Positions 17,537-26,644 of a stretch of DNA of 54,273 bases are shown here, piece by piece. The stretch covers positions 1 through 54,273 of the forward strand of contig CAIPPO010000202.1 of NCBI GenBank assembly GCA_903866915.1, read 5' to 3'. The translations under genes were made by a program, and so were the position numbers. The notes beneath the pieces are model-generated. The model ran no database searches, was not told the origin of the DNA, and was given only the letters and a program-made list of their open reading frames with translations. This DNA is from an uncultured Mucilaginibacter sp. (GTDB lineage Bacteria > Bacteroidota > Bacteroidia > Sphingobacteriales > Sphingobacteriaceae). Position 1 is the stretch's first letter. The number at the start of each line of letters is the position of its first letter.

Positions 17537-20500
17537 TCACATGTTCCTCCTGTACTGCCCGCCTACCTCATACAAAGCATGCGTGATCTGCCCCAGTGAG
17601 CAGTATTTACACACCTCCATCAGTGTTTCAAAAATATTTTCACCGGCGATCGCGGTATGTTGTAACTTTTCAAGCAATGCAGATGCTTTATCTTCATTCC
17701 TGCTTTGAAATGCTGCCAGGGCTGTAATCTGGAATTGCTTTTCTTCTTCAGTAGCCCGAATGACTTCTGACGGGGTAATGGTTGGCGAGCCTTTTTTATT
17801 AAGGAAAGTGTTTACCCCTACTATAGGGAACTCGCCGGTATGTTTCAGTGTCTCGTAGTAAAGCGACTCCTCCTGTATTTTGCCACGCTGATACATGGTT
17901 TCCATGGCACCCAGAACGCCTCCACGATCGTTAATGCGTTTGAATTCAGCTAAAACTGCATTCTCTACCAGGTCGGTTAGTTCTTCAATGATGAAAGCGC
18001 CCTGTATCGGGTTCTCATTTTTAGCCAGACCAAGTTCCCGGTTGATGATCAATTGTATCGCCATGGCCCTGCGAACAGATTCCTCTGTAGGTGTGGTGAT
18101 CGCCTCGTCATAAGCATTGGTATGAAGCGAGTTGCAATTATCATAAATTGCATACAAAGCCTGCAGCGTAGTGCGGATATCGTTAAAATCAATTTCTTGT
18201 GCATGTAATGAGCGCCCGCTGGTTTGGATATGGTATTTTAGTTTTTGCGAACGGTCGTTTCCTTTGTATTTATTTTTGATGGCTTTGGCCCATACTCTGC
18301 GCGCAACGCGACCGATCACCGAATATTCCGGATCGAGGCCATTGGAGAAGAAGAATGACAGGTTAGGTGCAAAATCGTCAATGTGCATGCCCCGGCTCAG
18401 GTAATACTCCACATAGGTAAATCCATTTGACAGTGTAAATGCGAGCTGCGAAATAGGATTAGCCCCCGCCTCGGCAATATGATAGCCCGAAATGGATACC
18501 GAATAAAAGTTACGTACTTTTTGGTCGATGAAATACTGCTGAACATCACCCATCATCCGTAAGGCAAATTCCGTCGAGAAGATACAGGTGTTTTGCGCCT
18601 GGTCCTCTTTCAATATATCGGCCTGCACAGTACCGCGGACTGTAGAAAGTGCATGAGCTTTTATTTTTTCGTAAACATCAGCAGGTAAAACCTGGTCGCC
18701 GGTAAGACCGAGTAGAAGGAGACCTAAGCCGTTGTTGCCTTTAGTTAGCGACGCCTCACCTAAATCCTCTCCAAAGGAGAGGACTTTTTCTCCCCTCTCC
18801 TTTGGAGAGGGGCTGGGGGTGAGGCTGGATTTCCTGGAATTGACAAAATCCGGCTGTTTGTCAAGTCTTTCCTTTATTGCCTGAATTACTTTTTGGGGAT
18901 TATTTATTACTTCCTCATTTGTAAAACGGATCACGTCAAACCCCTCATTGTTCAGTACTATTGTTCTAATCGTATCTTCCTCTGTAGTTAATTGATGATA
19001 ACCACCATCAACTTCGATAACAAGGGCTTTGGGTATACAAACAAAGTCTGCTATGTAGCCATCAATAGCATGTTGTCGCCTGATTTTATAGCCTGTTTGG
19101 CTGTTTCTCAGTAACTGCCATAAAATATTTTCAGCTTCAGTAGGATTTTGCCTATTTGCAACAGCATTATCTTTAAGTGTTTTCCAAATCTTAGTGTCTG
19201 CCGTTTGATAGGCGTAAGGGCGGGGTTTCCGGTCCGGGGCCTCACCTAAATCCTCTCCAAAGGAGAGGACTTCAACTCCCTCTCCTTTGGAGAGGGTCGG
19301 GTTGAGGCGATAAAAAGGCCGTTCCAACCCCTTATCATCATATACCTCTTTAAACTTCGCCTCCACTAAATGCTCTAAATGATGCTCTTTGATGTATTTC
19401 TCGCATTGCTGGTCGATGGCAGCATTCATGAAATAGCCAAGCAACATGGGTGCCGGACCATTGATGGTCATGGATACTGAAGTTGAGGGACTGCATAGAT
19501 CAAATCCCGAATAAAGCTTTTTGGCATCATCAAGGGTAGCGATACTAACGCCTGAGTTACCGATCTTACCATAAATATCAGGCCGGGTATGCGGGTCCTC
19601 GCCATAAAGCGTAACCGAATCAAATGCCGTTGATAAACGGTGTGCAGGTTGACCCAGTGATACGTAGTGGAAACGTTTGTTAGTGCGCTCAGGTCCCCCT
19701 TCGCCGGCAAACATTCGGGTTGGGTCCTCGCCTTCACGTTTGATCGGGAATACCCCCGCCGCGTACGGAAATTCTCCCGGCAAATTTTCGGTCAGCAGCC
19801 AGCGCAGGATATCTCCCCAGGCTTCATACTTTGGCAGCGAGATCTTGGGTATCTTTAATTGCGACAGCGAAGTATAAAAGAGCGGCTGTTTGATTTCTTT
19901 ATCACGAACTTTATAGATAAAGTTTTCTGCTTTATAGGTTTTTACTGTATCCGGCCATTCAGCTAAAAGTCGTTTGCATTCGGGATGCAGGTGTGCTTCC
20001 AGGTGTTTGTAAATATCCTTGAGCGCCAGTTCGGCGGATTTATCCTTTGAAGTCCGTTCAATTAAGACTTCAATTGTTCCCTGTATCTGGTACAGTTGCT
20101 GTGCAATTTTGCACTGCTCATTTACCCATTCGTCGTAGGTTTTACTGCTTTCAACAATTTCGGCCAGGTACCTTATCCTGTCAGGGGGGATGATGAATTG
20201 TTTTTCAGATTCGCCGGAATGTATATTGCGTGCACCTGCTGCACCCTCATAAAAATCAACACCCGTTTTTGCATTGATGGTTTTCATCAATGCCTCAAAC
20301 AAGGTATTCATCCCGGGGTCGTTGAATTGTGATGCCATCGTGCCGAAAACCGGCAGGTCTTCGTCCCTGGCCTCAAATAACTGGTGATTGCGCTTATATT
20401 GCTTGCGTACATCGCGGATAGCATCTAAAGCACCACGTTTGTCAAATTTGTTCAAGGCAACGATATCGGCAAAGTCAAGCATGTCTATCTTTTCCAGCTG

Positions 20501-21460
20501 GGTTGCTGCTCCAAACTCGGGCGTCATTACGTAGAGTGAAACATCGCAATAATCTGTGATCATCGTATCGGATTGCCCGATCCCTGATGTCTCCACGATC
20601 ACCAGGTCGAAACCTGCTGCCTTACAAATGTCTATCGATTCCTGCACGTATTTTGATAAGGCAAGATTAGCCTGACGGGTAGCCAGCGACCTCATGTACA
20701 CCCGAGGGCTGTTGATCGCATTCATCCGGATGCGGTCGCCGAGCAGGGCACCGCCTGTTTTGCGTTTGGATGGGTCGACCGAGATGATCGCTATTGTTTT
20801 ATTAGTTTCTTTTAAAAATCGTCGTACCAATTCATCAACAAGCGATGATTTGCCTGCGCCTCCGGTACCGGTTATCCCCAATACCGGCGCCTTACCAAAA
20901 TCCTTTCCTTTGGAGAATGCCGGGGTAAGGCGATCATTCTCAGCTAAAGTGATCAAAGTTCCAATCGCTTTAGGATCTTTATCTGCCAAATGCTTTAGTT
21001 CGCCATTGAGTTGTGTCACCGTCGCAAAATCGCACAACTGCATCATCTCATTGATCATGCCCTGCAGCCCCATCCGCCGACCATCATCCGGCGAATAGAG
21101 GCGGGTAATGCCATAATCCTGTAATTCTTTGATCTCCAGTGGCAATATGACACCACCGCCTCCCCCAAATATTTTGATATGACCAGCGCCCTTTTCGGCC
21201 AGCAAATCGTGCATATATTTAAAATATTCAATATGGCCACCCTGGTAAGAGGTTAGTGCGATACCCTGCACATCTTCCTGAATGGCGCAATTGACCACCT
21301 CTTCAACCGAACGGTTATGCCCGAGGTGTATCACTTCGGCACCCGAGGATTGTAGGATACGCCGCATGATATTAATGGTAGCATCATGCCCGTCGAACAG
21401 CGAAGCTGCTGTAACAAAGCGGATCTTGTTTTTAGCCTGGTAGGGAGCGATGGTTTCCAT
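17537..21460 (-). CDS. icmF: Fused B12-dependent acyl-CoA mutase IcmF, carrying an in-frame DUF559 insertion
   Basis: A 1307-residue protein in three parts: a cobalamin-binding domain (about 12-145, DGHDAT with H25 as the expected cobalt ligand), a MeaB-like GTPase chaperone domain (about 190-430, Walker A 195-206 with K204), and the acyl-CoA mutase barrel (about 540-1300). IcmF isomerises isobutyryl-CoA/n-butyryl-CoA or related acyl-CoAs and guards its own cofactor. Usual length is about 1100. The excess, residues about 718-903, is a palindrome-flanked DUF559 nuclease-like module inserted between [13 protein letters not shown] and [15 protein letters not shown], both of which read as normal IcmF. 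A shorter 15-codon copy of the palindrome sits in the linker before the GTPase domain (about 177-192). No stop or frameshift interrupts the ORF. Substrate specificity cannot be assigned from sequence. Confidence 0.93.
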   Translation of the reverse strand: METIAPYQAKNKIRFVTAASLFDGHDATINIMRRILQSSGAEVIHLGHNRSVEEVVNCAIQEDVQGIALTSYQGGHIEYFKYMHDLLAEKGAGHIKIFGGGGGVILPLEIKELQDYGITRLYSPDDGRRMGLQGMINEMMQLCDFATVTQLNGELKHLADKDPKAIGTLITLAENDRLTPAFSKGKDFGKAPVLGITGTGGAGKSSLVDELVRRFLKETNKTIAIISVDPSKRKTGGALLGDRIRMNAINSPRVYMRSLATRQANLALSKYVQESIDICKAAGFDLVIVETSGIGQSDTMITDYCDVSLYVMTPEFGAATQLEKIDMLDFADIVALNKFDKRGALDAIRDVRKQYKRNHQLFEARDEDLPVFGTMASQFNDPGMNTLFEALMKTINAKTGVDFYEGAAGARNIHSGESEKQFIIPPDRIRYLAEIVESSKTYDEWVNEQCKIAQQLYQIQGTIEVLIERTSKDKSAELALKDIYKHLEAHLHPECKRLLAEWPDTVKTYKAENFIYKVRDKEIKQPLFYTSLSQLKIPKISLPKYEAWGDILRWLLTENLPGEFPYAAGVFPIKREGEDPTRMFAGEGGPERTNKRFHYVSLGQPAHRLSTAFDSVTLYGEDPHTRPDIYGKIGNSGVSIATLDDAKKLYSGFDLCSPSTSVSMTINGPAPMLLGYFMNAAIDQQCEKYIKEHHLEHLVEAKFKEVYDDKGLERPFYRLNPTLSKGEGVEVLSFGEDLGEAPDRKPRPYAYQTADTKIWKTLKDNAVANRQNPTEAENILWQLLRNSQTGYKIRRQHAIDGYIADFVCIPKALVIEVDGGYHQLTTEEDTIRTIVLNNEGFDVIRFTNEEVINNPQKVIQAIKERLDKQPDFVNSRKSSLTPSPSPKERGEKVLSFGEDLGEASLTKGNNGLGLLLLGLTGDQVLPADVYEKIKAHALSTVRGTVQADILKEDQAQNTCIFSTEFALRMMGDVQQYFIDQKVRNFYSVSISGYHIAEAGANPISQLAFTLSNGFTYVEYYLSRGMHIDDFAPNLSFFFSNGLDPEYSVIGRVARRVWAKAIKNKYKGNDRSQKLKYHIQTSGRSLHAQEIDFNDIRTTLQALYAIYDNCNSLHTNAYDEAITTPTEESVRRAMAIQLIINRELGLAKNENPIQGAFIIEELTDLVENAVLAEFKRINDRGGVLGAMETMYQRGKIQEESLYYETLKHTGEFPIVGVNTFLNKKGSPTITPSEVIRATEEEKQFQITALAAFQSRNEDKASALLEKLQHTAIAGENIFETLMEVCKYCSLGQITHALYEVGGQYRRNM
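18753..18825 (-). repeat. Palindromic repeat, copy 1 (73 bp)
   Basis: The outer arms GCCTCACC and GGTGAGGC enclose two internal palindromes, CTCTCCAAAGGAGAG and CTCTCCTTTGGAGAG. On the coding strand it is read as [11 protein letters not shown] followed by [13 protein letters not shown]. The [11 protein letters not shown] peptide is a familiar translation product of a repeat found in many Bacteroidota genomes (general knowledge). Confidence 0.85.
18826..19238 (-). CDS. DUF559 (very-short-patch-repair-like) endonuclease domain within icmF
   Basis: About 137 residues (around 742-878 of the fusion) match the DUF559/Vsr-like PD-(D/E)xK nuclease fold: [15 protein letters not shown] at the start, then [18 protein letters not shown], the catalytic-type [12 protein letters not shown], and [18 protein letters not shown] at the end. 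The D of ADF and the E and D of EVDG are present, so the active site looks intact. There is no sign of its own promoter or ribosome site. It is expressed only as part of the mutase fusion unless it is cut out at the protein level or started internally. Its natural substrate is not known. Confidence 0.8.
19239..19308 (-). repeat. Palindromic repeat, copy 2 (70 bp)
   Basis: It lies in the same orientation as copy 1, with identical GCCTCACCTAAATCCTCTCC start and both internal palindromes; the far end is GGGTTGAGGC. It is read on the coding strand as [24 protein letters not shown]. Copies 1 and 2 differ mainly by three bases of length and a few substitutions in one arm. Confidence 0.85.
20888..20932 (-). 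repeat. Shortened third copy of the palindromic repeat, in the icmF interdomain linker
   Basis: The ends CGCCTTACC (20888-20896) and GGTAAGGCG (20924-20932) are a perfect 9-bp inverted repeat. The interior AAAATCC...TTTGGAGA matches copies 1 and 2 with the middle part removed. It is 45 bp, exactly 15 codons, read as [15 protein letters not shown], clearly related to the peptides of the other copies. It lies between the B12 and GTPase domains. Confidence 0.75.
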
Positions 21461-21476
21461 TAGAGGGATTTTACCA

Positions 21477-21484
21477 CAAAACTA
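21477..21484 (-). promoter_or_regulatory. Possible -7 box for icmF
   Basis: CAAAACTA on the plus strand reads TAGTTTTG on the minus strand and matches TAnnTTTG. It ends 17 bases before the icmF ATG. No clear -33 TTTG is seen at the expected distance, so the call is tentative. Confidence 0.3.
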
Positions 21485-21580
21485 AGCAAAATGTTCTTCT
21501 GCTATGCATGCATAGTTTTGGGCAATCGCCTGCAACGAAAATTGGTATCCGGGGGTATGCTATTGTTAAAACAATTTGAC

Positions 21581-21925
21581 TTACAAAGATGCTCCCGGCG
21601 GCAGTTTAAGCGGGTCGGTCGTATGTGGCAGGATATAAGCCCGATCCACTGCTTCGGTAATAATTAAATAATAATCTTTAGGTTGATTCTGGTCATTAAA
21701 AGGTTTATTGTTGATCACGGTTTGTGCGGCAGCACCGGCGCCGCTATAGATACCACCCAATGCTTGGCTAGAACTGCGGTCATATTCACCTGGGGGCAGG
21801 TCGTGCCAAATGCCGCAATAATTGATGACCTGATAAAATTCGCGATCGCGCATTTCCTGGTGTAACAGATCATAGTCGGAACTATCCGGATTAACTAATT
21901 CTAGCCTTGTAGTGAAGGTTGCCAT
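21581..21925 (-). CDS. Small protein of unknown function (DUF2622/GhoS-like start)
   Basis: With the ATG at 21925 (MATFTTRLELVNPDSSDYDLLHQEM...) the product has 114 residues. The open frame runs 58 codons further upstream, but that part looks uncoded and crosses the divergent promoter region. The N-terminus resembles small Bacteroidota proteins sometimes grouped with the GhoS/DUF2622 ferredoxin-like fold; this is a weak resemblance. No signal peptide or membrane segment. It is transcribed away from the radical SAM gene and lies 120 bp before icmF. Confidence 0.62.
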   Translation of the reverse strand: MATFTTRLELVNPDSSDYDLLHQEMRDREFYQVINYCGIWHDLPPGEYDRSSSQALGGIYSGAGAAAQTVINNKPFNDQNQPKDYYLIITEAVDRAYILPHTTDPLKLPPGASL

Positions 21926-22070
21926 TTTACTAATTGATTTGATGAGTAACCAAAGTTGTATAGAATATTTGAAGATCGACCCGGTGTTATCACGGAATTT
22001 CGCTGCGTAAAAACACGCTACCACTGCTGGCAGAGGGTAGACATTAATGCCCGTCTGAACAGAAAAAGCG

Positions 22071-22078
22071 TATCTTTG
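22071..22078 (+). promoter_or_regulatory. Probable -7 box of the radical SAM gene
   Basis: TATCTTTG matches TAnnTTTG and lies 34 bases before the TTG start at 22113. The -33 region is weak (TTAAT near 22044). Confidence 0.4.
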
Positions 22079-22112
22079 ACGCACAAACTTTGCATTCAAT
22101 AAAATCTGGACA

Positions 22113-23054
22113 TTGGAAACACTCCTGCAACAAGGTATAAAAGGTTACAACAACTATGGGGCATGGTTGCGGGAAAAATATAAAGGCGAGCGCGTTTTCA
22201 AAGTAATTGTCGACGGTGGTTTTACCTGCCCAAATCGCGATGGTTCCAAGGGCTATGGAGGCTGCACATATTGCAATGTTGATTCCTTTACGCCAAGCGT
22301 TTCGCGTAATGAGCCTAACCTGCGCGAACAGGTCATTAAGGGCATGGAGCGGGCTGTAAAAGGCAATAGAGCCGACAAATTCATCATCTATTTTCAGCCC
22401 AATACCAATACTTATGCGCCTGCCCATTACCTGAAGATGCTGTATGATGAAGCGTTAAGCATCAATACCGAAAATATTGTTGGCCTTTCGGTGGGCACCC
22501 GCCCGGATTGTATCGACGCAGAGAAAATAGCCTTGTTGGAAAGCTATACCGATCGTTTTGATGTCGACCTGGAAATGGGCATGGAGTCGATCTACAATGA
22601 AACACTCGGGCAGATCAATCGCGGTTGTACGCATGATGATTTGGTGAATACGCTGAACCTGTTAAAAAACAGCTCGCTTGATGTTTGTGTGCATACGATA
22701 TTTGGTTTCCCCTGGGAAACACCGGAAATGATGCTGAAGTATGCTGCCGAAATTAATCGTTTTTCGCAGATCAAATTTGTTAAATTCCATCACCTGCATA
22801 TTGTTGAAGGCTCGGTTATGGGGGTTAAGTACAAACGCGAGCCTTTCAAGCTGTTTACGTTGCCTGAATATGCTGATTTCCTTTGCCAACTGCTGCCCCT
22901 GGTCCGCCCGGATGTGGTGATCCAACGTTTATTCGGACTTTCGGATATGGACCTGCTCATCGCGCCCAACTGGGGTCTCAAAAAATCAGAAATACAGCAT
23001 TATATTGATAAGACGATTGCGGATAGAGGTGTGATTCAGGGATCGGCACTGTAA
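22113..23054 (+). CDS. Radical SAM protein, TIGR01212/YhcC family
   Basis: A 313-residue radical SAM enzyme. The cluster-binding region is CPNRDGSKGYGGCTYC (about residues 38-53), the spaced Cys pattern typical of YhcC proteins rather than the plain CxxxCxxC. Further conserved segments are IIYFQPNTNTYAP, VGLSVGTRPDC and LEMGMESIYNETL. The C-terminal radical_SAM_C part contains HHLHIVEGSVM. Family members are linked to tRNA or other RNA modification, but the reaction is not settled. The start is TTG (22113); no in-frame ATG is available nearby upstream. Confidence 0.9.
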   Translation: METLLQQGIKGYNNYGAWLREKYKGERVFKVIVDGGFTCPNRDGSKGYGGCTYCNVDSFTPSVSRNEPNLREQVIKGMERAVKGNRADKFIIYFQPNTNTYAPAHYLKMLYDEALSINTENIVGLSVGTRPDCIDAEKIALLESYTDRFDVDLEMGMESIYNETLGQINRGCTHDDLVNTLNLLKNSSLDVCVHTIFGFPWETPEMMLKYAAEINRFSQIKFVKFHHLHIVEGSVMGVKYKREPFKLFTLPEYADFLCQLLPLVRPDVVIQRLFGLSDMDLLIAPNWGLKKSEIQHYIDKTIADRGVIQGSAL

Positions 23055-23219
23055 TCAAATCAGCAAAGCTTCTGGTGTACAACTAAACAAAACGCACTTC
23101 TGCCGAACGCCTACCGCCCTTTTCTTCGCTTTAAGATAATTTTTTTATTATTGTTTAATATTTCCTTATAATCAAACCAAAAGGAAAAAGGGACGTAAAA
23201 CGCGATAAAGCAATAGATT

Positions 23220-24425
23220 TTGTCACAACGAGCGCAGCAAAATTACATACCCGCACTTACTGGTGTCCGCGCATTAGCAGCCTACCTCGTATTCATTTCT
23301 CATTACGAATATACATTCGACAAAAGCTTTCCTCATTTTATCCAACGCTTTTTCTTTGAGTTTCACATAGGCGTTACCCTGTTTTTTGTGTTGTCGGGCT
23401 TTTTAATCGCCTTCAGGTATTACGATAATTTTCAGCTGACCAAAGACTGGTTCAAACAATACCTTAAAAACCGCGTAGCCCGCATTTATCCTATGTATTT
23501 CCTGATAACAGCGGGGGCATTTCTAACGTATTATTTCACGCGCGATCCTTCGGTTATACAGGGTTTCCCAAGTGCTATTGGTTTATTTTTCATGCATATC
23601 ACCTTTTTGCGCGGTTTTTTCTCCAACCTGGTATTTACAGGGGTGGCGCAAGGCTGGTCGCTTACCGTTGAAGAATGTTTTTACTTCTCGGCACCGATTA
23701 TATTTTATTTTATACATCGCCATAGTAAATATTACCTCCAGATACTTTCTATCACTGGTTTTGGCTTTTTAATGGTTTTGATCTTTCGCAATGTCAATTG
23801 GTATGGCTTTTTCGGCAATTTTACCTTTATGATGCTGTATACCTTTTTCGGGCGCTGCTTTGAGTTTTTTGTCGGTATTAAACTCGCATTGATGATCAGG
23901 CAGCAAGGTTTTCATCGGAGTAACAAACTTAAATTTACTTATATCGGCTTTTTCCTCATCTTCTTTTGCGTTTGGCTGATGTCAATACTGCCTCCTCCTG
24001 TAGGATGGACGGCCGGTCTGCATAACCCTCTTGGTATTGTCGTAAATAATTACCTGCTTTCAATATCGGTCGCGACATTCTTTTACGGCCTTATCACGGA
24101 GTCGACTGGAATGAAGAAAGTTTTGGCTACCCCGTTTGTTGAATTATTAGGTAAGAGCTCTTATATTTTTTACCTTATTCACCTGGGGTATGTTTATGGA
24201 TTTATTTACAAAGCAACTAACTGGTTGAATGATAAAACGTTTACTTTGTATGACAGATGGGGCGTCGACTGGCATTCGCCTTTTGAGTATGAATGGTTAA
24301 ATATTATTTATGCATTTATCGTTTTAAATGTGCTGTCTGTGATTTTATTTAAATTTATTGAGGAACCTTTTAATCTCTTTATCCGTAAATCGGATTTCCT
24401 GATAAAAGCTAAACAAAAGCAATAA
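23220..24425 (+). CDS. Membrane acyltransferase, OafA/YrhL (AT3) family
   Basis: A 401-residue integral membrane protein with about ten hydrophobic segments. The AT3 signature is complete: YIPALTGVRALAAYLVFISHYE at the N-terminus (His in SHYE), LFFVLSGFLIAFRY and RVARIYPMYFL. These enzymes move acyl groups, often acetyl, onto sugars of surface glycans. The start is TTG at 23220, giving MSQRAQQ; no upstream ATG fits. Its stop lies six bases before a carbohydrate-esterase-like gene, and three plus-strand genes follow at gaps of 3-14 bases, so it heads a four-gene operon. The acceptor glycan is unknown. Confidence 0.88.
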   Translation: MSQRAQQNYIPALTGVRALAAYLVFISHYEYTFDKSFPHFIQRFFFEFHIGVTLFFVLSGFLIAFRYYDNFQLTKDWFKQYLKNRVARIYPMYFLITAGAFLTYYFTRDPSVIQGFPSAIGLFFMHITFLRGFFSNLVFTGVAQGWSLTVEECFYFSAPIIFYFIHRHSKYYLQILSITGFGFLMVLIFRNVNWYGFFGNFTFMMLYTFFGRCFEFFVGIKLALMIRQQGFHRSNKLKFTYIGFFLIFFCVWLMSILPPPVGWTAGLHNPLGIVVNNYLLSISVATFFYGLITESTGMKKVLATPFVELLGKSSYIFYLIHLGYVYGFIYKATNWLNDKTFTLYDRWGVDWHSPFEYEWLNIIYAFIVLNVLSVILFKFIEEPFNLFIRKSDFLIKAKQKQ

Positions 24426-24431
24426 ACTGGT

Positions 24432-25772
24432 ATGTTTAAAATATCAAAATATAACACCTCCAAATACCCATTTAGGGTATACATGCTGTTGTTGTTATTA
24501 CCTTTATTGTTCGGCGCGTCAGCCCGGGCCCAGGCAAAAAAACCGGCTGGAAATGATGGCGACGTGAGCACTGAACTAATTGCTCATGATGCCGACGCTA
24601 TTTTCAATAGCCAGGCGTCATTTACTTTTTCGGTAAAAAACAAGTTGTCATCCGAAGAGACCGGAACAGTTAGCTACCTGGTAACTACGGAAAAAGGGGA
24701 GCGGGTAGCTGAAAAAAGTGTGAGTGTAAGTATTGGCTCCTATTCCAATAAGGATATCGACTTTGATGTGCCGGCACTTGCACCGGGTTTTTATAAGATC
24801 AATTTTATGATCAACGTTACTGACTACGATGACACCACCCTTCGCGCTTTCGGTATCAGGCCTAAAGAGATACAATCCCAATATGCACGCCCCGCCGACT
24901 TTGACGAATTCTGGCAAAAAGCAAAGGACGAGCTGGCTAAGGTTAAGCCTAACTTTAAATTAACGCCTGTTCCAAAGAAGAGCACTTCCGACCGGAATGT
25001 TTTTGAGATACAAATGCAGTCGCTGGATAATTATACGATCAAAGGCTGGTTAACTGTACCCAAAACTAAAAACCCCCATCGCAAATTTGCAGTATTGCTG
25101 GGTTTGCCCGGATACCAGGTTGACCTTGATCCTATAGTTGGTTCAGACGATGATCTGGCTATAATTACTTTAAATACCCGCGGACAGGGGACCAGCAGGG
25201 GCCCCATTGACACGCGTCGCGATGAATTTATATCTTACAAATTGGAAGATAAAGAACGTTATGTGATGCGTGGAGTGATCATGGATTGCGTGCGTGCCAT
25301 CGATTTCGTGTATTCTCAACCTAATTTGATCCATGACAATATTCTTGTTTCGGGGGGTAGTATGGGTGGCTATCTGGCGCTGGCAGTTGCAGGGGTGGAT
25401 AAACGAGTTAGTCTCTGTTCGGCACAGAATCCTATTTTATGCGATATCCGTGGCCTGGTCAACGAGGTTGACTGGCCAATTACCAGTATCAAAAAATATG
25501 TAGCTACCCAGCCAGGGTTGACACTTGATAAGGCCTTAAGCAACCTCGACTATTACGATGGCAAAAACTTTGCTCAAAATATCAGTTGCCCAACCCTGAT
25601 CGGTATCGGCCTGCTCGATCCGTTTGCACCGCCAAACAATGAATACGCCACTTATAACCTAATACCGGGCAAAAAGAAAATCATGGTTTTTAAAAATCTG
25701 GGCCATGAAATCAGCGGTAAGTATAAAGAATGGGAAGGGCGCTGGATGCGTGATACTTTTGCACTATTTTAA
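24432..25772 (+). CDS. Acetyl xylan esterase/cephalosporin-C deacetylase family hydrolase (AXE1) with N-terminal domain
   Basis: A 446-residue exported alpha/beta hydrolase. A signal peptide (hydrophobic 17-34, ending RAQA) is followed by a beta-sandwich-like domain (about 45-145) and the AXE1 domain (about 148-446). The nucleophile is S310 in GGSMGG, with D396 (GLLDPFAPP) and H425 (NLGHE) as the rest of the triad; RGQG (250-253) marks the oxyanion region. Such enzymes remove acetyl groups from polysaccharides or oligosaccharides. It lies six bases after an acyltransferase gene, so the operon encodes both addition and removal of acyl groups (inference). Confidence 0.88.
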   Translation: MFKISKYNTSKYPFRVYMLLLLLPLLFGASARAQAKKPAGNDGDVSTELIAHDADAIFNSQASFTFSVKNKLSSEETGTVSYLVTTEKGERVAEKSVSVSIGSYSNKDIDFDVPALAPGFYKINFMINVTDYDDTTLRAFGIRPKEIQSQYARPADFDEFWQKAKDELAKVKPNFKLTPVPKKSTSDRNVFEIQMQSLDNYTIKGWLTVPKTKNPHRKFAVLLGLPGYQVDLDPIVGSDDDLAIITLNTRGQGTSRGPIDTRRDEFISYKLEDKERYVMRGVIMDCVRAIDFVYSQPNLIHDNILVSGGSMGGYLALAVAGVDKRVSLCSAQNPILCDIRGLVNEVDWPITSIKKYVATQPGLTLDKALSNLDYYDGKNFAQNISCPTLIGIGLLDPFAPPNNEYATYNLIPGKKKIMVFKNLGHEISGKYKEWEGRWMRDTFALF

Positions 25773-25775
25773 CAG

Positions 25776-26630
25776 ATGATCATGAAGTTTAACAAAGCAA
25801 ATCTTAAATACCTGATCGCTGTTACCGGCCTTTTATTTTCCCTGCAGCAAAAGTGCCTTGCCGATGGTTTTCCATTACGGCCCGGCCGTTTGCTCCTAAA
25901 TCCCTCGGTTACCTATTTTTTTGCTAACAAGGGATGGGATTCATTGCGAATGCTCCGACCTTTTCCGGCTAACGGACAGTTTACTTCAACTACCTTTACC
26001 CTTTCTGCCGAATATGGGCTCAGTCGGCGCTGGAGTGTTGTAGCCATGTTGCCCTACGTAACCAATAACTACCAGCAAACAGGATACTCCAGCAGTACCC
26101 GCGGTTTGACCGACCTGGAAACCGGTATCCGTTATTACCTCGCCAATATCAACTATATTTATTATTTTATGTTGCAGGGTACAGTTATAACGCCACTATA
26201 TGTAAATAATCCGGGCCTCGGTTATGGCTTAACCGGTGCCGAATTAAAGCTCTCGTTTTCAGGAAGCGGCCATCTCTTTGGTGAGAACTACTATTTTACG
26301 CTCGAGGACGGCGTTCGCCAGTATTTTGGCACACAAGGACCTTGGCAGGATCGGTATAGCGCAACTTTTGGTTTGTCACTCGATAAGAAATTTCAAAACC
26401 AGGTATCAGTGTCGTTCGGTGGGTTCTATTCGGTCAGCGACTTTAAAAAATTCAATGTTAACCCTGCGCTCAATAAGAATTTTGCGTTTAACCAGGTTTC
26501 GCTTAGTTACGGGCATTCATTCAGTAAAGAGTTTTCGGTATTTGTAAGTGCAGGCACTTTTGTAAGCGGACGTAATACGGGCGATGGTTCAAATGTGTCG
26601 TTATCATTGATATTAAGGCCGTTTAAATAA
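25776..26630 (+). CDS. Outer-membrane beta-barrel protein (MetA-pathway transporter-like)
   Basis: A 284-residue protein with a signal peptide (ATG at 25776 or 25782; hydrophobic stretch LKYLIAVTGLLFSL; cleavage near CLADG). The rest alternates polar and hydrophobic residues in short strands (FTLSAEYGLSRRWSVVAMLPY, GLTDLETGIRYYLA) and ends in FK, as in 12-to-16-stranded barrels of the phenol_MetA_deg type. The gap to the esterase is three bases and to the TPR gene 14 bases. A passage or anchoring role for the glycan handled by the operon is inferred. Confidence 0.75.
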   Translation: MIMKFNKANLKYLIAVTGLLFSLQQKCLADGFPLRPGRLLLNPSVTYFFANKGWDSLRMLRPFPANGQFTSTTFTLSAEYGLSRRWSVVAMLPYVTNNYQQTGYSSSTRGLTDLETGIRYYLANINYIYYFMLQGTVITPLYVNNPGLGYGLTGAELKLSFSGSGHLFGENYYFTLEDGVRQYFGTQGPWQDRYSATFGLSLDKKFQNQVSVSFGGFYSVSDFKKFNVNPALNKNFAFNQVSLSYGHSFSKEFSVFVSAGTFVSGRNTGDGSNVSLSLILRPFK

Positions 26631-26644
26631 AAGGCAGATAGGCT

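Larger units (their letters stand above)
18753..19308 (-). mobile_element. Composite element: palindromic repeats flanking a DUF559 domain, inserted in icmF
   Basis: The 556-bp unit has two direct copies of a roughly 70-bp palindromic repeat (18753-18825 and 19239-19308) around a 413-bp DUF559 coding module. It is translated in frame with the host mutase gene. The boundaries are set by the GCCTCACC and GGTGAGGC/GGTTGAGGC ends. The ends and the conserved IcmF sequence on both sides show an insertion, not a domain of the family. How it moves is not known, and no transposase is present. Confidence 0.75.

Noticed and set aside
17537..21460. Intein in IcmF as explanation for the extra 186 residues
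   Set aside because: No N-terminal Cys/Ser block A, no TxxH block and no C-terminal HN before a nucleophile; the insert is instead bounded by DNA palindromes and holds a DUF559 domain.
21926..22099. N-terminal extension of the small gene at 21581-21925
   Set aside because: It would cross the divergent promoter region, and its residues look uncoded compared with the MATFTTRLEL start.
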